Of a stretch of 64,000 nucleotides of DNA, positions 21,828-33,863 are shown piece by piece. Source of the DNA: Adineta ricciae (Eukaryota; Rotifera; Eurotatoria; Adinetida; Adinetidae); assembly GCA_905250025.1 (NCBI GenBank), contig CAJNOJ010000313.1, forward strand, positions 1-64,000, written 5' to 3'. How positions within the stretch are numbered: position 1 is the stretch's first letter; every line of letters starts with the position of its first letter. A program made the position numbers and the translations under genes. The notes beneath the pieces are model-generated. The model made no database searches. It had not been told where the DNA came from and saw nothing but the letters and a program-made list of their open reading frames with translations.

Positions 21828-23141
21828 TTAAATTAAGAATGGAATGATCGATTTACGCTGTTTTGGATATTTGTCAGCAAATTCCTTCTTGTAAGCACGA
21901 TGTTTTCCGAGTGCCCAAAGGGTCATTTGTCCTGCTCCAGCAATGGCAAATAAAAATGCAGTTAATGTTTGTGTCATTAACGAAAAACCTAACCATGAAC
22001 CAATTTCATACGTATAATTTGGACATGAAACGAAATTAAATAATTGTGTGAAGGGATTTGTCTTGTTTGGATATGGAATACGACGTTCAGTTGTACCAGG
22101 TGGACGAAGATCACGAAGAAGTAAATGGATTGACAAATTACCGAGCTCACTCAACTAGAATCCATGATTTTGATCTTATTCTGATGAAAAATGAATCAAC
22201 TTACGAGGAAAATAGCTAAGCCTAAATATATTTGTGCATAGCCGAACGATGGTGGAGTGTATTTTGGATGATTGACGAAGTATGAAACAAATGCAGTAAA
22301 TCCCCAATAATAACTGCAATTCTAAAAGACATAGCGAAATGGCAACGATGAAGGAGAGTGAGAAAAAAAATGTTTACTTTGAACAAATTGAATATTGGCA
22401 TGGTTGCATGCGAAAATCGATGCACGAATATTGTTTCTAAAATACGTTTAGCGTAGTGGAATGTCCAACAGGCTGCACCCAAACTAATTTATCAATCAAA
22501 TAAAGATCGAAAGAGAAAAATAGTAGTTTTACTAACTGAGCTGCTAAATGTATTGGCTTCGAACTTGCTGCTGAACCGTAAATAATGCTTGGGCGAATGT
22601 AAAATAATAGATAGATGACCAATGGACCCGCGTATTCAGCCATAAACACCGTGCTCCATCCAATTTGCGGTCCCAAGTCTTTGAAATAGATTTTACCGGT
22701 TTTATCGACATTCAATTCAGAAAGTTTCTGCGAATCTTTGACCGATTTTCCAGCTACATATAAACGTTTATGAAAAGAAATCAAAGACTTTCCTCTACTT
22801 ACTCGCTTCAGCTCGATAGGATTGACGATCAGGATAAAGTTTGGGTTCTGAAATGCAATTGCTTTTGGCTTGTGTAAGAAATTCATAGAGAGAAAAACTT
22901 ACTTAGTTGAGCAACTTGCTTTTTTAATTCAGCAATTGTTGCATTCGCTGAAATCTTTCAACGAACATATTCGATCTAGATTTTGTCTTGATGAAGTAGA
23001 ATAACTTACATTTTCAATTGTTGTGACCACGCCATTTCCACGTGCCTTGAGTACCTCAAGCTAGACAGCGAGAAATGAAATGAATGTTCATGTGGAAATG
23101 TTTCGTACTCGAAAACCATTGCTTGCCGATTTTGAAGCCAT
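21828..23141 (-). CDS. TECR: Very-long-chain enoyl-CoA reductase
   Basis: Multi-exon gene starting at 23141 ([11 protein letters not shown]) and ending at 21828. The middle exons give [21 protein letters not shown] and [11 protein letters not shown], then [20 protein letters not shown]. The last exon gives the steroid-5-alpha-reductase-type C-terminus: [37 protein letters not shown], and the end [17 protein letters not shown] reduces trans-2-enoyl-CoA in the endoplasmic-reticulum fatty-acid elongation cycle. The expected His and Tyr-Glu residues of the C-terminal domain are present. The usual ubiquitin-like N-terminal domain is present but short, with a coiled segment ([13 protein letters not shown]) before it. 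Confidence 0.88.
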
Positions 23142-23535
23142 TTCCTTTGCAAATATCAAAACTATGGAGTTTGAAACAAATGAATAGACTTCTACTAGTC
23201 TTCAGAGTCAGAAAATGACTCATTATTAGCAACTATTTGATAAATATATTTGATATGTTTTTACAAAGTTTTCTCTTCGATTGCGTACAATTTTCCTACT
23301 TATATTTCCGATCGAAGATTTACTTTTATCGTATTTTATTTTTATCAGTGTAAAAGATGTCGCCACTATACAACATAGGAATATCTCTCCAGTAGTAGTC
23401 GCACCTTCTTTGTACGTAGTCCGCTAGGTCCGAACTGACCAAGTTTCATATTCTATTTTCTATCTCCAAATATCTTTCTATGGCAACTCAAGTGAGTGAT
23501 TGTTATCTTGCAGTTTGGAGTAGTTAGAGATATGA
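23142..23535. other. Intergenic region
   Basis: Nothing recognised. It contains the likely TECR promoter and the start of the dehalogenase remnant's 5' flank. Confidence 0.4.
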
Positions 23536-23854
23536 ATGAAGAAGAAATCAATGCGTCTTTTTTCAAATGAAAAATATCAAGCCGGTGCTTCAGTATTTCA
23601 ATTATTAGTAACAACTACTGCGGACAATCCATCATCAGAATATAATTGTCAAATATGGCAAAATCTGAATAATTTTAATCGCCCATTTCTTACTCTATTT
23701 TCAGATTCAGATTCAACTACTAATGGTCTTGATAAAGTAATACAATCCATGATACCCGATACTAGCACACCCAACAATTACTCAAACTGAACATTTCGTA
23801 CAAGAAGATAAATCACATGAAATTGTCGAACACTTAATAAAAGTTATTAGCTAA
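23536..23854 (+). pseudogene. Haloalkane-dehalogenase-like C-terminal remnant
   Basis: The frame contains IWQNLNNFNRPFLTLFSDSD, the strand that carries an acidic residue in haloalkane dehalogenases of the alpha/beta-hydrolase fold (family: W..L..F.KPFL..FSD.DP). After ...IPDTSTP the frame shifts: TEHFVQEDKSHEIVEHL, which carries the catalytic-His segment (GHF.QED in the family, here EHFVQED), lies in another frame up to a stop at 23854. The nucleophile domain and the rest of the N-terminus are missing. The family is mainly bacterial, so this may be a decayed transferred gene (inference). Confidence 0.6.
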
Positions 23855-24075
23855 TCCTTTAATACCTGCACGATTATAATATCAATATATTTTCCACACG
23901 TGAATCGATTCAAACATTTTATATACTAAAAGAACAGGTTATCATTACAGTCAGAACTATATAACAAAATAAATGTTGTCTTTGATCTTATAATAGAAAG
24001 AAAGTTGTTATATAAAAACATCACTTTTTCGACGAACATTTACTCTCGATGAAATAGTAAGAAAAAGAAAAGAAC

Positions 24076-25949
24076 TTACAAAAATTCATTGGAAAAAAGA
24101 ATTCGAAGTGGAAAGTTTCTCTTTGAATTATCAGGAATTGTTGATGTAATAATAGTCGGTCGTACTTTTATGCTGATAAACGTTTTCCAAAATGATGTAT
24201 CGAAAACTATTTCATCAATCCATATTTTCATCCAATTACATTCGGATCTGAAAGTATTTACTACTGGATATTCTAATGGATTACTACTAAATTGCTTTGT
24301 GAAATCGTTCAATCGATGAAAATAACATTCTGGAATTCGAGAACTTAGACAACGTAGATTCAATAGATAGTTCTTCAGTAATGGAATCGATTCTAAATCT
24401 ATTGAGTTGATTATCAAGTGTTCAAGATTTGGAAAATATTTACAGATAAGAGTGATGTCTTTCTGTTTGAATCCATGTGACATATTAGATAGTCTGTCAA
24501 AAGGAATATTTTCGACAATCATCAACTGATCAAAACCAATCCTGAGATTTTCAAGATTAATCAGATGTCGAAGAAGCACATTCATGGCAAGAATTTGTTG
24601 ATCACTCAAGAAAATTACGAGTTCGATCACTTTTGAACAATTGACGCATATGTTAATGTTCATTGTGTTAATGATAAACTTAGACAATACACTGTGAGAT
24701 ATGTCACATTTTTTAAATAATTTTGTTGTGATGGTATATAAGGAAAAGAAGAATCACACAGACGTGCGATAGTACTCAAATAATGACGCGTATGTTGTGA
24801 GGTAGTCCACCAATTACTGACTGCGAGATGGTTTAGATCAGTTCGAAAGACATCACTACCACTATCACATATGACATCAATTATTTCTTCGTTATGACTT
24901 GTTCGTTCATGATTAATAATGATAATAGTAAAGTTTCTGTTTGTCATCCAAAATGAACTGTCGAACAAAATGCAAGTTTAGTTTGTGGATCAACTCTTTC
25001 ACAATATGAATGACGTCTTATATCTATGGTGAGAGTGAAATTGTTCAATTGAAGTATTGATGTTGTAATCAATCTTTGTCATGCATTGGGTTGCAAGATC
25101 AGAGCAATTCCATTTACTGTTAGACGATGTAGATTTAGTGTACACTGGAAATATTGTATATAAGTACATTGAATGTAGTTCTATACTGAATGTACAAGAA
25201 AAGATTTTAAAGTTTGAGCATCGATGTAAATGGAAGAATCAATTCTTGTTTGAGTGGATATCGACAGAGAAATAGATTTGAATGATCATTAATCACGATA
25301 TTGAGATATTTGAGATGAGGCATGTATTTTGAGAAAGACATGAGAATATGCCAATCACACTGTAGGACTGTTATAGTTAACGATTCAATGTTTAATAAAG
25401 TCGATACTGACGATTTTCATCATGTATAAAGGACGAGAAAAAGTAATTGAAAGCTGTCTCAATGTTGTAAGAGTGAATATTGTTGACAAAACTGTTTGCC
25501 ATGAAGGAAATAATGCACTTTTGGTCATTTTAAGTGATAAAATTTCAATTGGAACATCAATCAATGACAGGAGAGCATTTTTAACAAGCTGTGAATGAAT
25601 AGTTTGGCCAGTACAATGTAAATAGAATGATCGAAGGTTCTTGAAAGCTGTAAATGATGAAAAATGCTTGAAGAACATGTCAATTTGACCAGGTGCAGCA
25701 TGTTCAGACCATATTAATCATGCTATTTTGTGCTGATAATTAGGAATGTGTCGAAGATTAGAAACGAAAATCATGTAATCGACAAGCAATAAAGTTAAAG
25801 GTCAATCGTTGAGTTTGGTAGAGCAATGCATCAAAACGTTTGTTGAGTTGATGCAAGAAATTACGGAGAATATCGGTTCCATTGATATAGTTTTCAAAAA
25901 GATCAAGTAAGATTTCATTTGGAAGTGATTCAAATTTTGAGGGTGACAT
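24076..25949 (-). pseudogene. F-box / leucine-rich-repeat-like gene, apparently decayed
   Basis: It starts at 25949 with an F-box (FESLPNEILLDLFENYIN) of the type common in rotifers, followed by weak LRR-like segments (LRSFYLHC, LTTLRQLSITF, FPNLEHLIINSIDLESIPLLKNYL). The coding sequence is spread over at least four open frames (25758-25949, 25385-25678, 24660-24968, 24076-24687). The last two overlap in different frames at 24660-24687 (YLTVYCLS versus MSKFIINTMN), with no room for an intron, which implies a frameshift. F-box proteins recruit substrates to SCF ubiquitin ligases. It could still be functional if the shifts are sequencing errors. Confidence 0.6.
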
Positions 25950-27232
25950 TTAATGTTATGTTGTCACATGTAATGAATAGTTGAAATGAAATGTTTTTTC
26001 TTTCTTTTTGTTTATGCATACAAATACAAGCAAGATAGGATAGATATCCGTTTGAATTTTAAACTTCGAATAAAATTTGTCATATAAAGCACAGTTTCCA
26101 TTAGTATTGATAAAAAATTACAATGCAGGTTTTACTTATGGAAAGTATGTCTGTAGAACATCGTTTCGAAATGGTAACAGCAGCCAAAAACTAAGATGAG
26201 TTACTATTGAAAAAGAAAAGTAAAGTTCCATGTGACGAATTTTCGATGCCGTAATTAACAACAGTCCATTGTAATATATTGAGTAAATTAGTATAATTCC
26301 AGCCATTTTTTGTACGGAAATCATGTTCAATGGAATATTAAATCATTTTGTATCTCAATGGTTACATTATCTGAATAATGTGTTGTGTATGTGGCAGATC
26401 AATTAAATCACCAAATGATGAAATGATCTGTAGACACAAAAGTAGATAAAGATGATAGCCAATAGGGATTAAATAGGTCAACGAACAAGTCAACTAGTGC
26501 ATCCGTTGAATTTTTCATCTAATCAGGAAAACAATCTATACGTTGCTGCCAATGGAAACCATCGAGCACTGAAGTTCAATATCGCTCTCAATTGAAATAC
26601 GTATCAATATAAAATAATAAGAACCGCTAAACATCGCTTTGAAAGTGAGAGCAAAGAGTAGAGTGTCCTCAATACAGCTCATAGCATCACTCTTATCCTC
26701 AGGATATATTATCTTGATCGGTTCGAGTGCACCGGAAAGAACAATAAACGTATCGTTTTTTAGATTAAAATGAAACATTTCCATTATATTCTACAGGTGA
26801 ATTCAGTCGACTTGTCCTGTCTTTTACTGTTCAATACTTCCCACGAAATCTGTTTCTACTGATCCTTTTACTGATGTGAAAAATGTTTTTCTCTTACACT
26901 CTTAGAAAAACATAATCGATAAGGTAGAGAAGGAGAGCATTTTAAAGAAACTGTCTAAACTTTTGCTTTACTAACGTCTAAAATGAATAGAAACCGTCTG
27001 TGATTGATGGTGACAACAAAACAAGTAACTGAATTGAAAAAACTACCGAAAACACAATCGCTTTGTTGCATTGGAAGAATGTTAAAAAAAACAAAAAGAA
27101 AACAAAACGCCCTGCACTTTGAAAACGATTTTGTCTTTCCTGCAAATACAATCGAAATTTTTAATTTATTTCTCATCTATAAGTTTAATAGAAACAAATA
27201 TTCAATCATTTCTTGAATTCCACTGATCTGAC
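25950..27232. other. Gene-poor stretch
   Basis: About 1.3 kb. Only short ORFs with weak content occur (26136-26330, 26536-26784, 26955-27176, all minus). They do not form a convincing gene and no domain is recognised. Confidence 0.4.
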
Positions 27233-27989
27233 ATGAACAAATCTTCGTCTTCAAAAACAACTTCGCAAACTGCACCAAAGCAATTGGAGATTCAAAAACA
27301 AAATCCACAAAAATCTAAGTTTGTTCTCGTATGTAACTCATATTGTTCATTGACTCCATGAATAAGTAGATGTACTGTCTCACGATGTGTATGCATTCAG
27401 TTGATATTTCTATTAGCTCTCGTTCTATTAGCAGCGATCATTATTCCTGTCATTGTTATTGTACTCGGTAATTTTCGAAAAATCTTCTAATGTTTTATAT
27501 TTTCTTTTCTTTGTTTTTCAGATAATACGGGAAGTAATTGTAAGTAATTTAATTGAGATATTCTTTTGTAATGATATTATTGTTCTAGCGTGTGCGAAAA
27601 CATATTCTGATAGTTTTACATCTGGTGTAACTGCAACAACTCAATGCACAAGTTGGAGAAGTTTTACAACTGGCTTAACTTGTACAACGTATTCCAAAAT
27701 GCGTATTTATGGTTCGAACGATCCAACGGGTGTAACAATAACAGATGTATCTACCGTAACTGCACTTGCTGTGGCTTTGAGATACAATACAACATTGATT
27801 GCTCGTTATAATGGAATTAATTGGAGAGTCGGACCGGACTGGTCGGGTTATGAAATAACTTCTACAGGAGGGCACACTTGTAGTACAGGTTATACAGTCA
27901 GACCATGCGCAGGGAATCTTCATTGGGGAGGAATCGCAGGTGCCACATGCAGTCCACCATCACAAACTCTATCGATTTCTTTTGAATGA
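27233..27989 (+). CDS. Type II membrane protein with Cys-rich ectodomain
   Basis: It starts at 27233 (MNKSSSSKTTSQT). Exon 1 ends at 27328 and exon 2 starts at 27401 with the only TM segment (LIFLLALVLLAAIIIPVIVI). A tiny exon (DNTGSN) and the last exon (from about 27590) follow. The ectodomain of about 130 aa reads YSDSFTSG, WRSFTTGL, MRIYGSNDPTGVTITD, WRVGPDW, and ends VRPCAGNLHWGG ... C ... Q. This pattern recurs in rotifer and other invertebrate proteins, but its function is unknown. Spaced Cys suggest an extracellular disulfide-bonded fold. Likely intact. Confidence 0.65.
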
Positions 27990-28428
27990 ACTGATAAAGT
28001 TCTTAAAAGAGAAATAAAATTTGCTAAAAACCATTGATGAGCTAATAAAGTAGATAACATTGTCATTATCTGTAATGCTTCCTGAAAAAGACTCATATCG
28101 TATAGTGAATATATGTCGGTTTGAATATTTGATCTGAACTGTCATGAACTTTGATTACGAACAATCAGTTAAATGAATTCATATGTAAATGTTATTTGTC
28201 AACTCTAATCTGATCACGATTTTGAGAACAGAGCAATTGATCTCCATGATCCTTTTATTGATCAGATACCGTAGGTAGGACAGATAAATCTTTGCAGATT
28301 TTATGTCGGGATTCGCCAATTTTATATAGAACTTTTTAGGTTGAGAACAAAGTGCTCAAATTGTATACGAAATGTCTTCTCCATACGAATGTTACGGAGA
28401 AAGATTTAAGAAATCACTCTTCTATTCA
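27990..28428. other. Intergenic region
   Basis: AT-rich; contains the 3' end of the type II membrane gene (AATAAA at about 28013) and nothing else recognised. Confidence 0.4.
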
Positions 28429-28779
28429 TTAAACCATATTTAATATTTTAAAAGAAAGCAAAGAAATATTTTTGTCTTTTAAACTTTCAGTGAAAGTTAC
28501 TTGTTTATCTATAGGTACTCGGCACTCTATTTTACGAAAACTATAATAGAATATGTTCCACATTCCAATTACACATAATTCACTGACGATGCGGAAAATT
28601 GGACGATTCAATGGCATGATCAAATTGATAATCGAAAGTAAATAAGATTCTCCCCAATCGCAAATAACTGTTGAAAAAATCAAGATCATTTGTTTCAATA
28701 GAGAAATATCCCTTCGACTTAATTTCATCGTTTGATAATCAATTTTGAGGTCGAACACGACGAGTAGAAGCTCGAACAT
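28429..28779 (-). pseudogene. 7TM receptor C-terminal fragment
   Basis: A 116-aa ORF with a basic start (RRDISLLKQMILIF) and two hydrophobic segments resembling TM6 and TM7 of rotifer rhodopsin-like receptors. No upstream TM1-TM5 is seen within the 250 bp to the next gene. It is either a truncated receptor remnant or the end of a gene with a long intron. Confidence 0.4.
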
Positions 28780-29034
28780 GCTGAAAGATAACGATATTTA
28801 AAAAAATAAAAAGAGCCAATCGATGTGAAGCAAACACATCGTTTGTTCATGCTAGCTTCATATCGATAAAGTTTTTCGCATTAGTTATTTTTCATAATAA
28901 AAATACGTAAACTAACGAGAAATTTGTACCGATTTTATTTGAGATCACATACTAAATAGGTACTTTTTTTGAAAGCAAATGGTCACTCGGAACATATTAT
29001 CATCATTTAAGAAAAATAAAAATGAAATTTAGAT

Positions 29035-32000
29035 TTATTTCAAACCTGATTGTCGTCGTTGATAAACAATCAAGTATGTCGGTAGAGCTGAACAAGCATC
29101 TTCGTTGGATAGATAAAGAAAACTATTGTCATTGTCATATTTGATAAATTCTACAACGAATAAATAATGTTTTCCATCGGTGCACCGACGAGTTCCATAT
29201 AAGTGACTATTCAAAGCGTCGCGAGTTAAACAAATTGATCTAGTTGAACAATTTCCCAAATTATCACCTAAAGAAATACAATTTAACAAGTCGAACAAAT
29301 GAAAATGAACACAACCATAGTGTGAAGCATTCGTAGAATGTAAACCGTAGTGAACAATTGATTGAACAGATGCAAATGAACAACCGTGGAAATAAATATT
29401 TGTTCTTTCGCTTTTCTTGTGCATATAATGTAGATATAACGGATAGTTTTCAATGGCTTCGATCTAATTCATGATATCAAAGCAAATCATTTCATTTTCA
29501 GAGAAATTTCTTTTCTTACTCGATCAATTTGCCAATCCGACATTGACATCGTTTGTTGAAAAATATGAATACATTCCAAAGTTTCATACGATGATTTTGA
29601 TATTTCCTTTGTACGAATCTTTAATGGTGAAGAAGACCATGACGGTGGAATTCGAATTTTGGAATCTACGCGTACAATTTCAATTGTACAATGAAAATTC
29701 GGTATTTCTACTTACCATCTAACGGTTTTTTCACAAGAAAAGCATTTCGTCTGGTTTTTGTCGGTCGTACTTGTAATTTGCTGAAATCGATGTCAAAAAT
29801 GGATTGTTCATTATCTTGAATTCTCATCTAAATGAAAATTCATTTTTTCTGACGTTTAATGTACAAAAGAAGCCAACAAACCATTGCTTCTCCAGCTGCA
29901 AATGCTTCGTCAATTTTCAACGAAATATAAGAATTAAATTGTTTTTCTTCGGACTTTTCTCCCATTTCAGTAAATACATAACTATACTGATGAGCACCTT
30001 TCCCAGGACATAAATTGAAAAAACATTGTAGACGTGATTCACGATCACCGCGAAGTGTCAGTTTTTTCGACGAACAATCCACACGTGGAAATACATTGTG
30101 AGACAAACAAATGTCAATTAAAGAATCTACCTGAGAGGATAATTTCGATTCGACTAAGTTAAGATCAAACACTTGTTCATCTATTAACTTTTCTAATGAT
30201 TCGACCAGTAACTGACGATGTTCATTGATGTTTTGCAATGCAGATAATGTGAGGATTCGTTTACCTGGAACACGGATCAGTTTTTAAGGGATTCTTCGCG
30301 TATTTTGAAACTTACTTTGTACATCTCGTTTAAATACTCGTCGTTTTACTTCAGACGTCGTTTTTGCCTTTCTTTCATTCGATGTTGAAGGAATTTGTGC
30401 ACAAAGACTATTAAGATATTGTCGAAAAATCTATCGAAATACGGAGGTTTTTCGAAAAATAGTTACAACAAATCGATGAATTACTTGATAACATCCATCT
30501 TCTTCTATTCTGTCACTTTTTGGATAAACAACAAATATGACATTCATTTGATACTGATGTAAACGTTCACTTGCTGCGCCAATCAGTGCTTCACAAACAA
30601 AGAGTGGATCAAGATTAAGTTCTCCAGTACCAATCTATGAAGAAGATGTTGTTTAAAATTGCAAAGATGAATGACAATGAAAAGTATCATACAGGAGGAA
30701 ATGAAACCGTTTTAACATTGCGATCATGTGCTTTGTCGATCGACCAGGTGACTAATTCTGACAACGACTAAAATAATCAATAAGAATAAAAAGATTTCGA
30801 ATTCGATCGACAAGTTTCAAGAACCTTGAGACTGTTTACTATGTTTTCTCGATCAATTTCGGTTTTCCACGGAACGAGAAGAATTTTTTCTGCTTTAGTC
30901 AAACCTCCGTCTACAAGTAATGCATCGTCGCTACAATAACGTTCTTTGTATTGTTTTTGAACAGTTGGACCAGCGCGACGAAGAACACTTTCTCGTAAAT
31001 TATTCGACGTGCTAATACAAATCATCATATCAACCTGATAACAAACATCTATTTAAGCTTCAATTTCGTATTACAGCTTATTCTTACTTGAACTTCACTT
31101 ATATCACCAGATACAACATTTATCGAAGAACCAGTTGATCTAATGTGAAATATACCATCAGACGAAATTTGCGAATTTGAATATTCATCGGTTTCTGCTG
31201 CCGCCTATAAAATACAACTTTTTCATTTGACCAATTGATTACAAAACAGGTGTCTTACACTTCTATTAGATGTTGTCGATGATTCTGTCTCGATTACTTC
31301 AATATTTACTAAACAAATCAATCTGTTTGCAACTAACTATGTAAATCTAATGATTCTACTTACATTGGATTTTAATTGGCTCAGAAAAGATTGCATAATG
31401 AGATTGATCTATATTATCAGTCAAAATTTTGAAAACTAAATGAAATTATGTTTCGAATTACTTTGTTGGAAAAGATTTTCAGCTGCTGATGAACGAATCA
31501 AAAGTGCTAAATCTTCTTTAATCTTTACAAGATCAATGTTCAAAGTTGGAGGTATAATTGAATGTAATTGTTTTTCAATTTCTTTTCCTTGTTCAATATT
31601 TTGTGATCGACAACAACCCGATGGTAGATAACGAATAATTTCACATTGATCTTTATCGACAATCTGTTTTCTACCGGGACCAAGAAGATAACATAACTGA
31701 AATATTCGACACATATTTCACTTCAACAATCGACTTGTCTCACATACATGCTGATCAGAAAATTGCTTTTTAAACGTGTAAACAATTGGACTTGGTGATT
31801 TTGGTGTTGTTGGTGAAATAGAACTTGTTTCTTTATTTCGAAGTGAATTGTCTCTAATAACAAAACGTGGTCGAGATTTTGTGTCTTGTTGATCTGGTGA
31901 TGACATCATGTCCGGAGAATCTAGAAGTTAATCTCCAATTTCTTATGAACACTCTTAGTGAAAAAAGCGTACGATAGTCGGATGATAATGAAGAGTCATC

Positions 32001-33317
32001 GCAATGATTTTGACACTTCGCTTGGTTCTTTTGTTTTTGTTCTGTTCTCGATAGTACATATCGTGGAAATGAATTATCGGTGTGATTTGCAGGTTGACTC
32101 GAGTTTAATGTGACTGATTCGGGTGTGGAACGCATTGAACTTGTTGGAGAATTGATTTGATTCGTTGATGAATGCAATGTCTGCTCGTTTGTTTTCGAAT
32201 TGAGACGAGTTGAAAAAATGAACTTCTTTTCACCATTTGAAGATGGTAAGGAAGGTGGATTTGGAGGTACAGTTGAAGTTTGTCTGCCGCGGCCGCGTCC
32301 AAATGGTTGCGGAGCAGGATTTTCTTCCAGATTTCTCAATTGATTTGAAAATCTTCGAGTTATTATGGATGGAGCCTGAAAAAAGCCTTGTTTAAATGAC
32401 AGTTGCATAAATCGAAATACTTTTGTTATCGTTGATTGAACTTTTTGATCAAGATCTTCGTCTGTTTTCTGCTTAGCTGGCGTTGCATCTAAAATTCGAT
32501 TCGAACTGAGTGGATCAGGTGTTATTTTATTTAGAACTAATGCAGTTGATGCATGATGACTTCTGATGATATCTTCTATCATTGATGTTACTAAAATCCC
32601 AAATTAAATACAATTTTGCTTGCGAAAAAGTAACATGTTCATGAAATACCTTCATTGTCCTCAAATATGAATTCTATGGTATAAGAATTGACGCGTTTTT
32701 GTTCTGACAGCAAAGATTTATGATCACCCAACCATTCATCAATCAGCTCATCTGTTATTGGTTGTTTGTCTACGGATTGTACGAAGAACTTCGGCTGCTT
32801 TGTCGACAATAATGAAAGTCGAATAAGACGCGAAATAAACTGATAGATTTGTTCGTCAGTTGACGACATACCGTACTGCTCCAAGACCATTTGATTGTGT
32901 TTTGTCATTAAAGAATGTGCATGCGAACATTTTCCGTTGGATTGAAATTGTACACACGATTTATTTAATATATAATCTTCGCATAGATGAAGTTGTCTGC
33001 AAGTTGTTGAATGACATGAATCAGCTTCAGTTTGATCAATTGGACAAAGATAAAGCTGAAATAAAGAAGAATTTTAGTGAGTGAACTATTTGAATTGAGT
33101 TCATGGTTACATTATTTTGAAAGTGAAGTTTGGTTTTATCATTGGATAAATAAGAAATTGCATCGATTGAATGCTGTTGTAGAAGATCGAGAATTACTTT
33201 CGGTGGTAGTGCAAAACATTTCAGCAAATCTTCGTTAATTGTAAGTTCTAATGGTTTTCCGCCTGAATGACATTGTTCGAATAGAGTCAGAATTTGTTCT
33301 AATTTCTCTAAACCCAT
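29035..33317 (-). CDS. CCCH zinc finger-macro-WWE-PARP catalytic protein
   Basis: Multi-exon gene starting at 33317 (MGLEKLEQILTLFEQ, winged-helix-like). Exon 2 carries a CCCH finger: CEDYILNKSC, VQFQSNGKCSHAH, in the layout of ZAP/PARP12-type fingers. A long Ser/Thr/Pro-rich linker with FGRGRGR follows (31.7-32.6 kb). A macro domain then covers about 30.5-31.2 kb (INVVSGDI, DDALLVDGGLTKAEKILLVP, FPPIGTGELN). A WWE-like segment (HQYSYVFTEMGEKSEEKQF ... IDFSKLQVRPTKTRR) and a PARP catalytic domain (NPLYLHYM-like start, IYFHGCSFASVQSIVHYGLH, LFVVEFIKY, ALPTYLIVYQ) complete it. His of the H-Y-E triad is present; the usual Glu is not, so it is probably mono-ADP-ribosylating or inactive. Confidence 0.75.
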
Positions 33318-33863
33318 TGATTCGCTTTGAAATCTATCAAAATATTAAATTATTTTTTTTAAAATTCCCAGTGACAGAACAATCGGCTAATACGTTTTGT
33401 GTGAAGTATTTTTAGACCAATGAAGATCTTTTTGTTGGCAATCAACATTTCAGTGGCTTACAATCTTCAATTAATTTCGTGAATAATGAATTATTCTACA
33501 AAAAATCAAATGAATAACTTCGCAATGTATATTTTCTTTCACATTGCTTTTCTTTTAGAGGGCGCCACACATTGTGATGTCGTCTACAAACAAAGATCGA
33601 TATATCTTAGCGATTCTATTTTTGGATTTCAAATCCTCTGTGGATGTACTAGAGTCTACACGAGTGCAAATTGAATTCAATGGAAAAACTAATAACAGCA
33701 TCTATTTTTGGGTCGATTTATCAGCAGAGTGAAGACGGTCACCTGCTGCTAAAGGTGCATACAATATAATAGAGGATGAGAAAAATGAGTGCTGACTGCG
33801 TGCCTATAAATTGCAAAAATAAGGTGTTCATTTTATGTCTAAGTAATATTTTGTGAGACTCTG
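33318..33863. other. Intergenic region
   Basis: No gene recognised. It lies between the divergent PARP gene (minus) and the secreted-protein gene (plus) and so holds both promoters. Confidence 0.4.

Noticed and set aside
24089..25275. Plus-strand ORFs over the F-box gene
   Set aside because: They are antisense shadows of the minus-strand LRR-like coding sequence.
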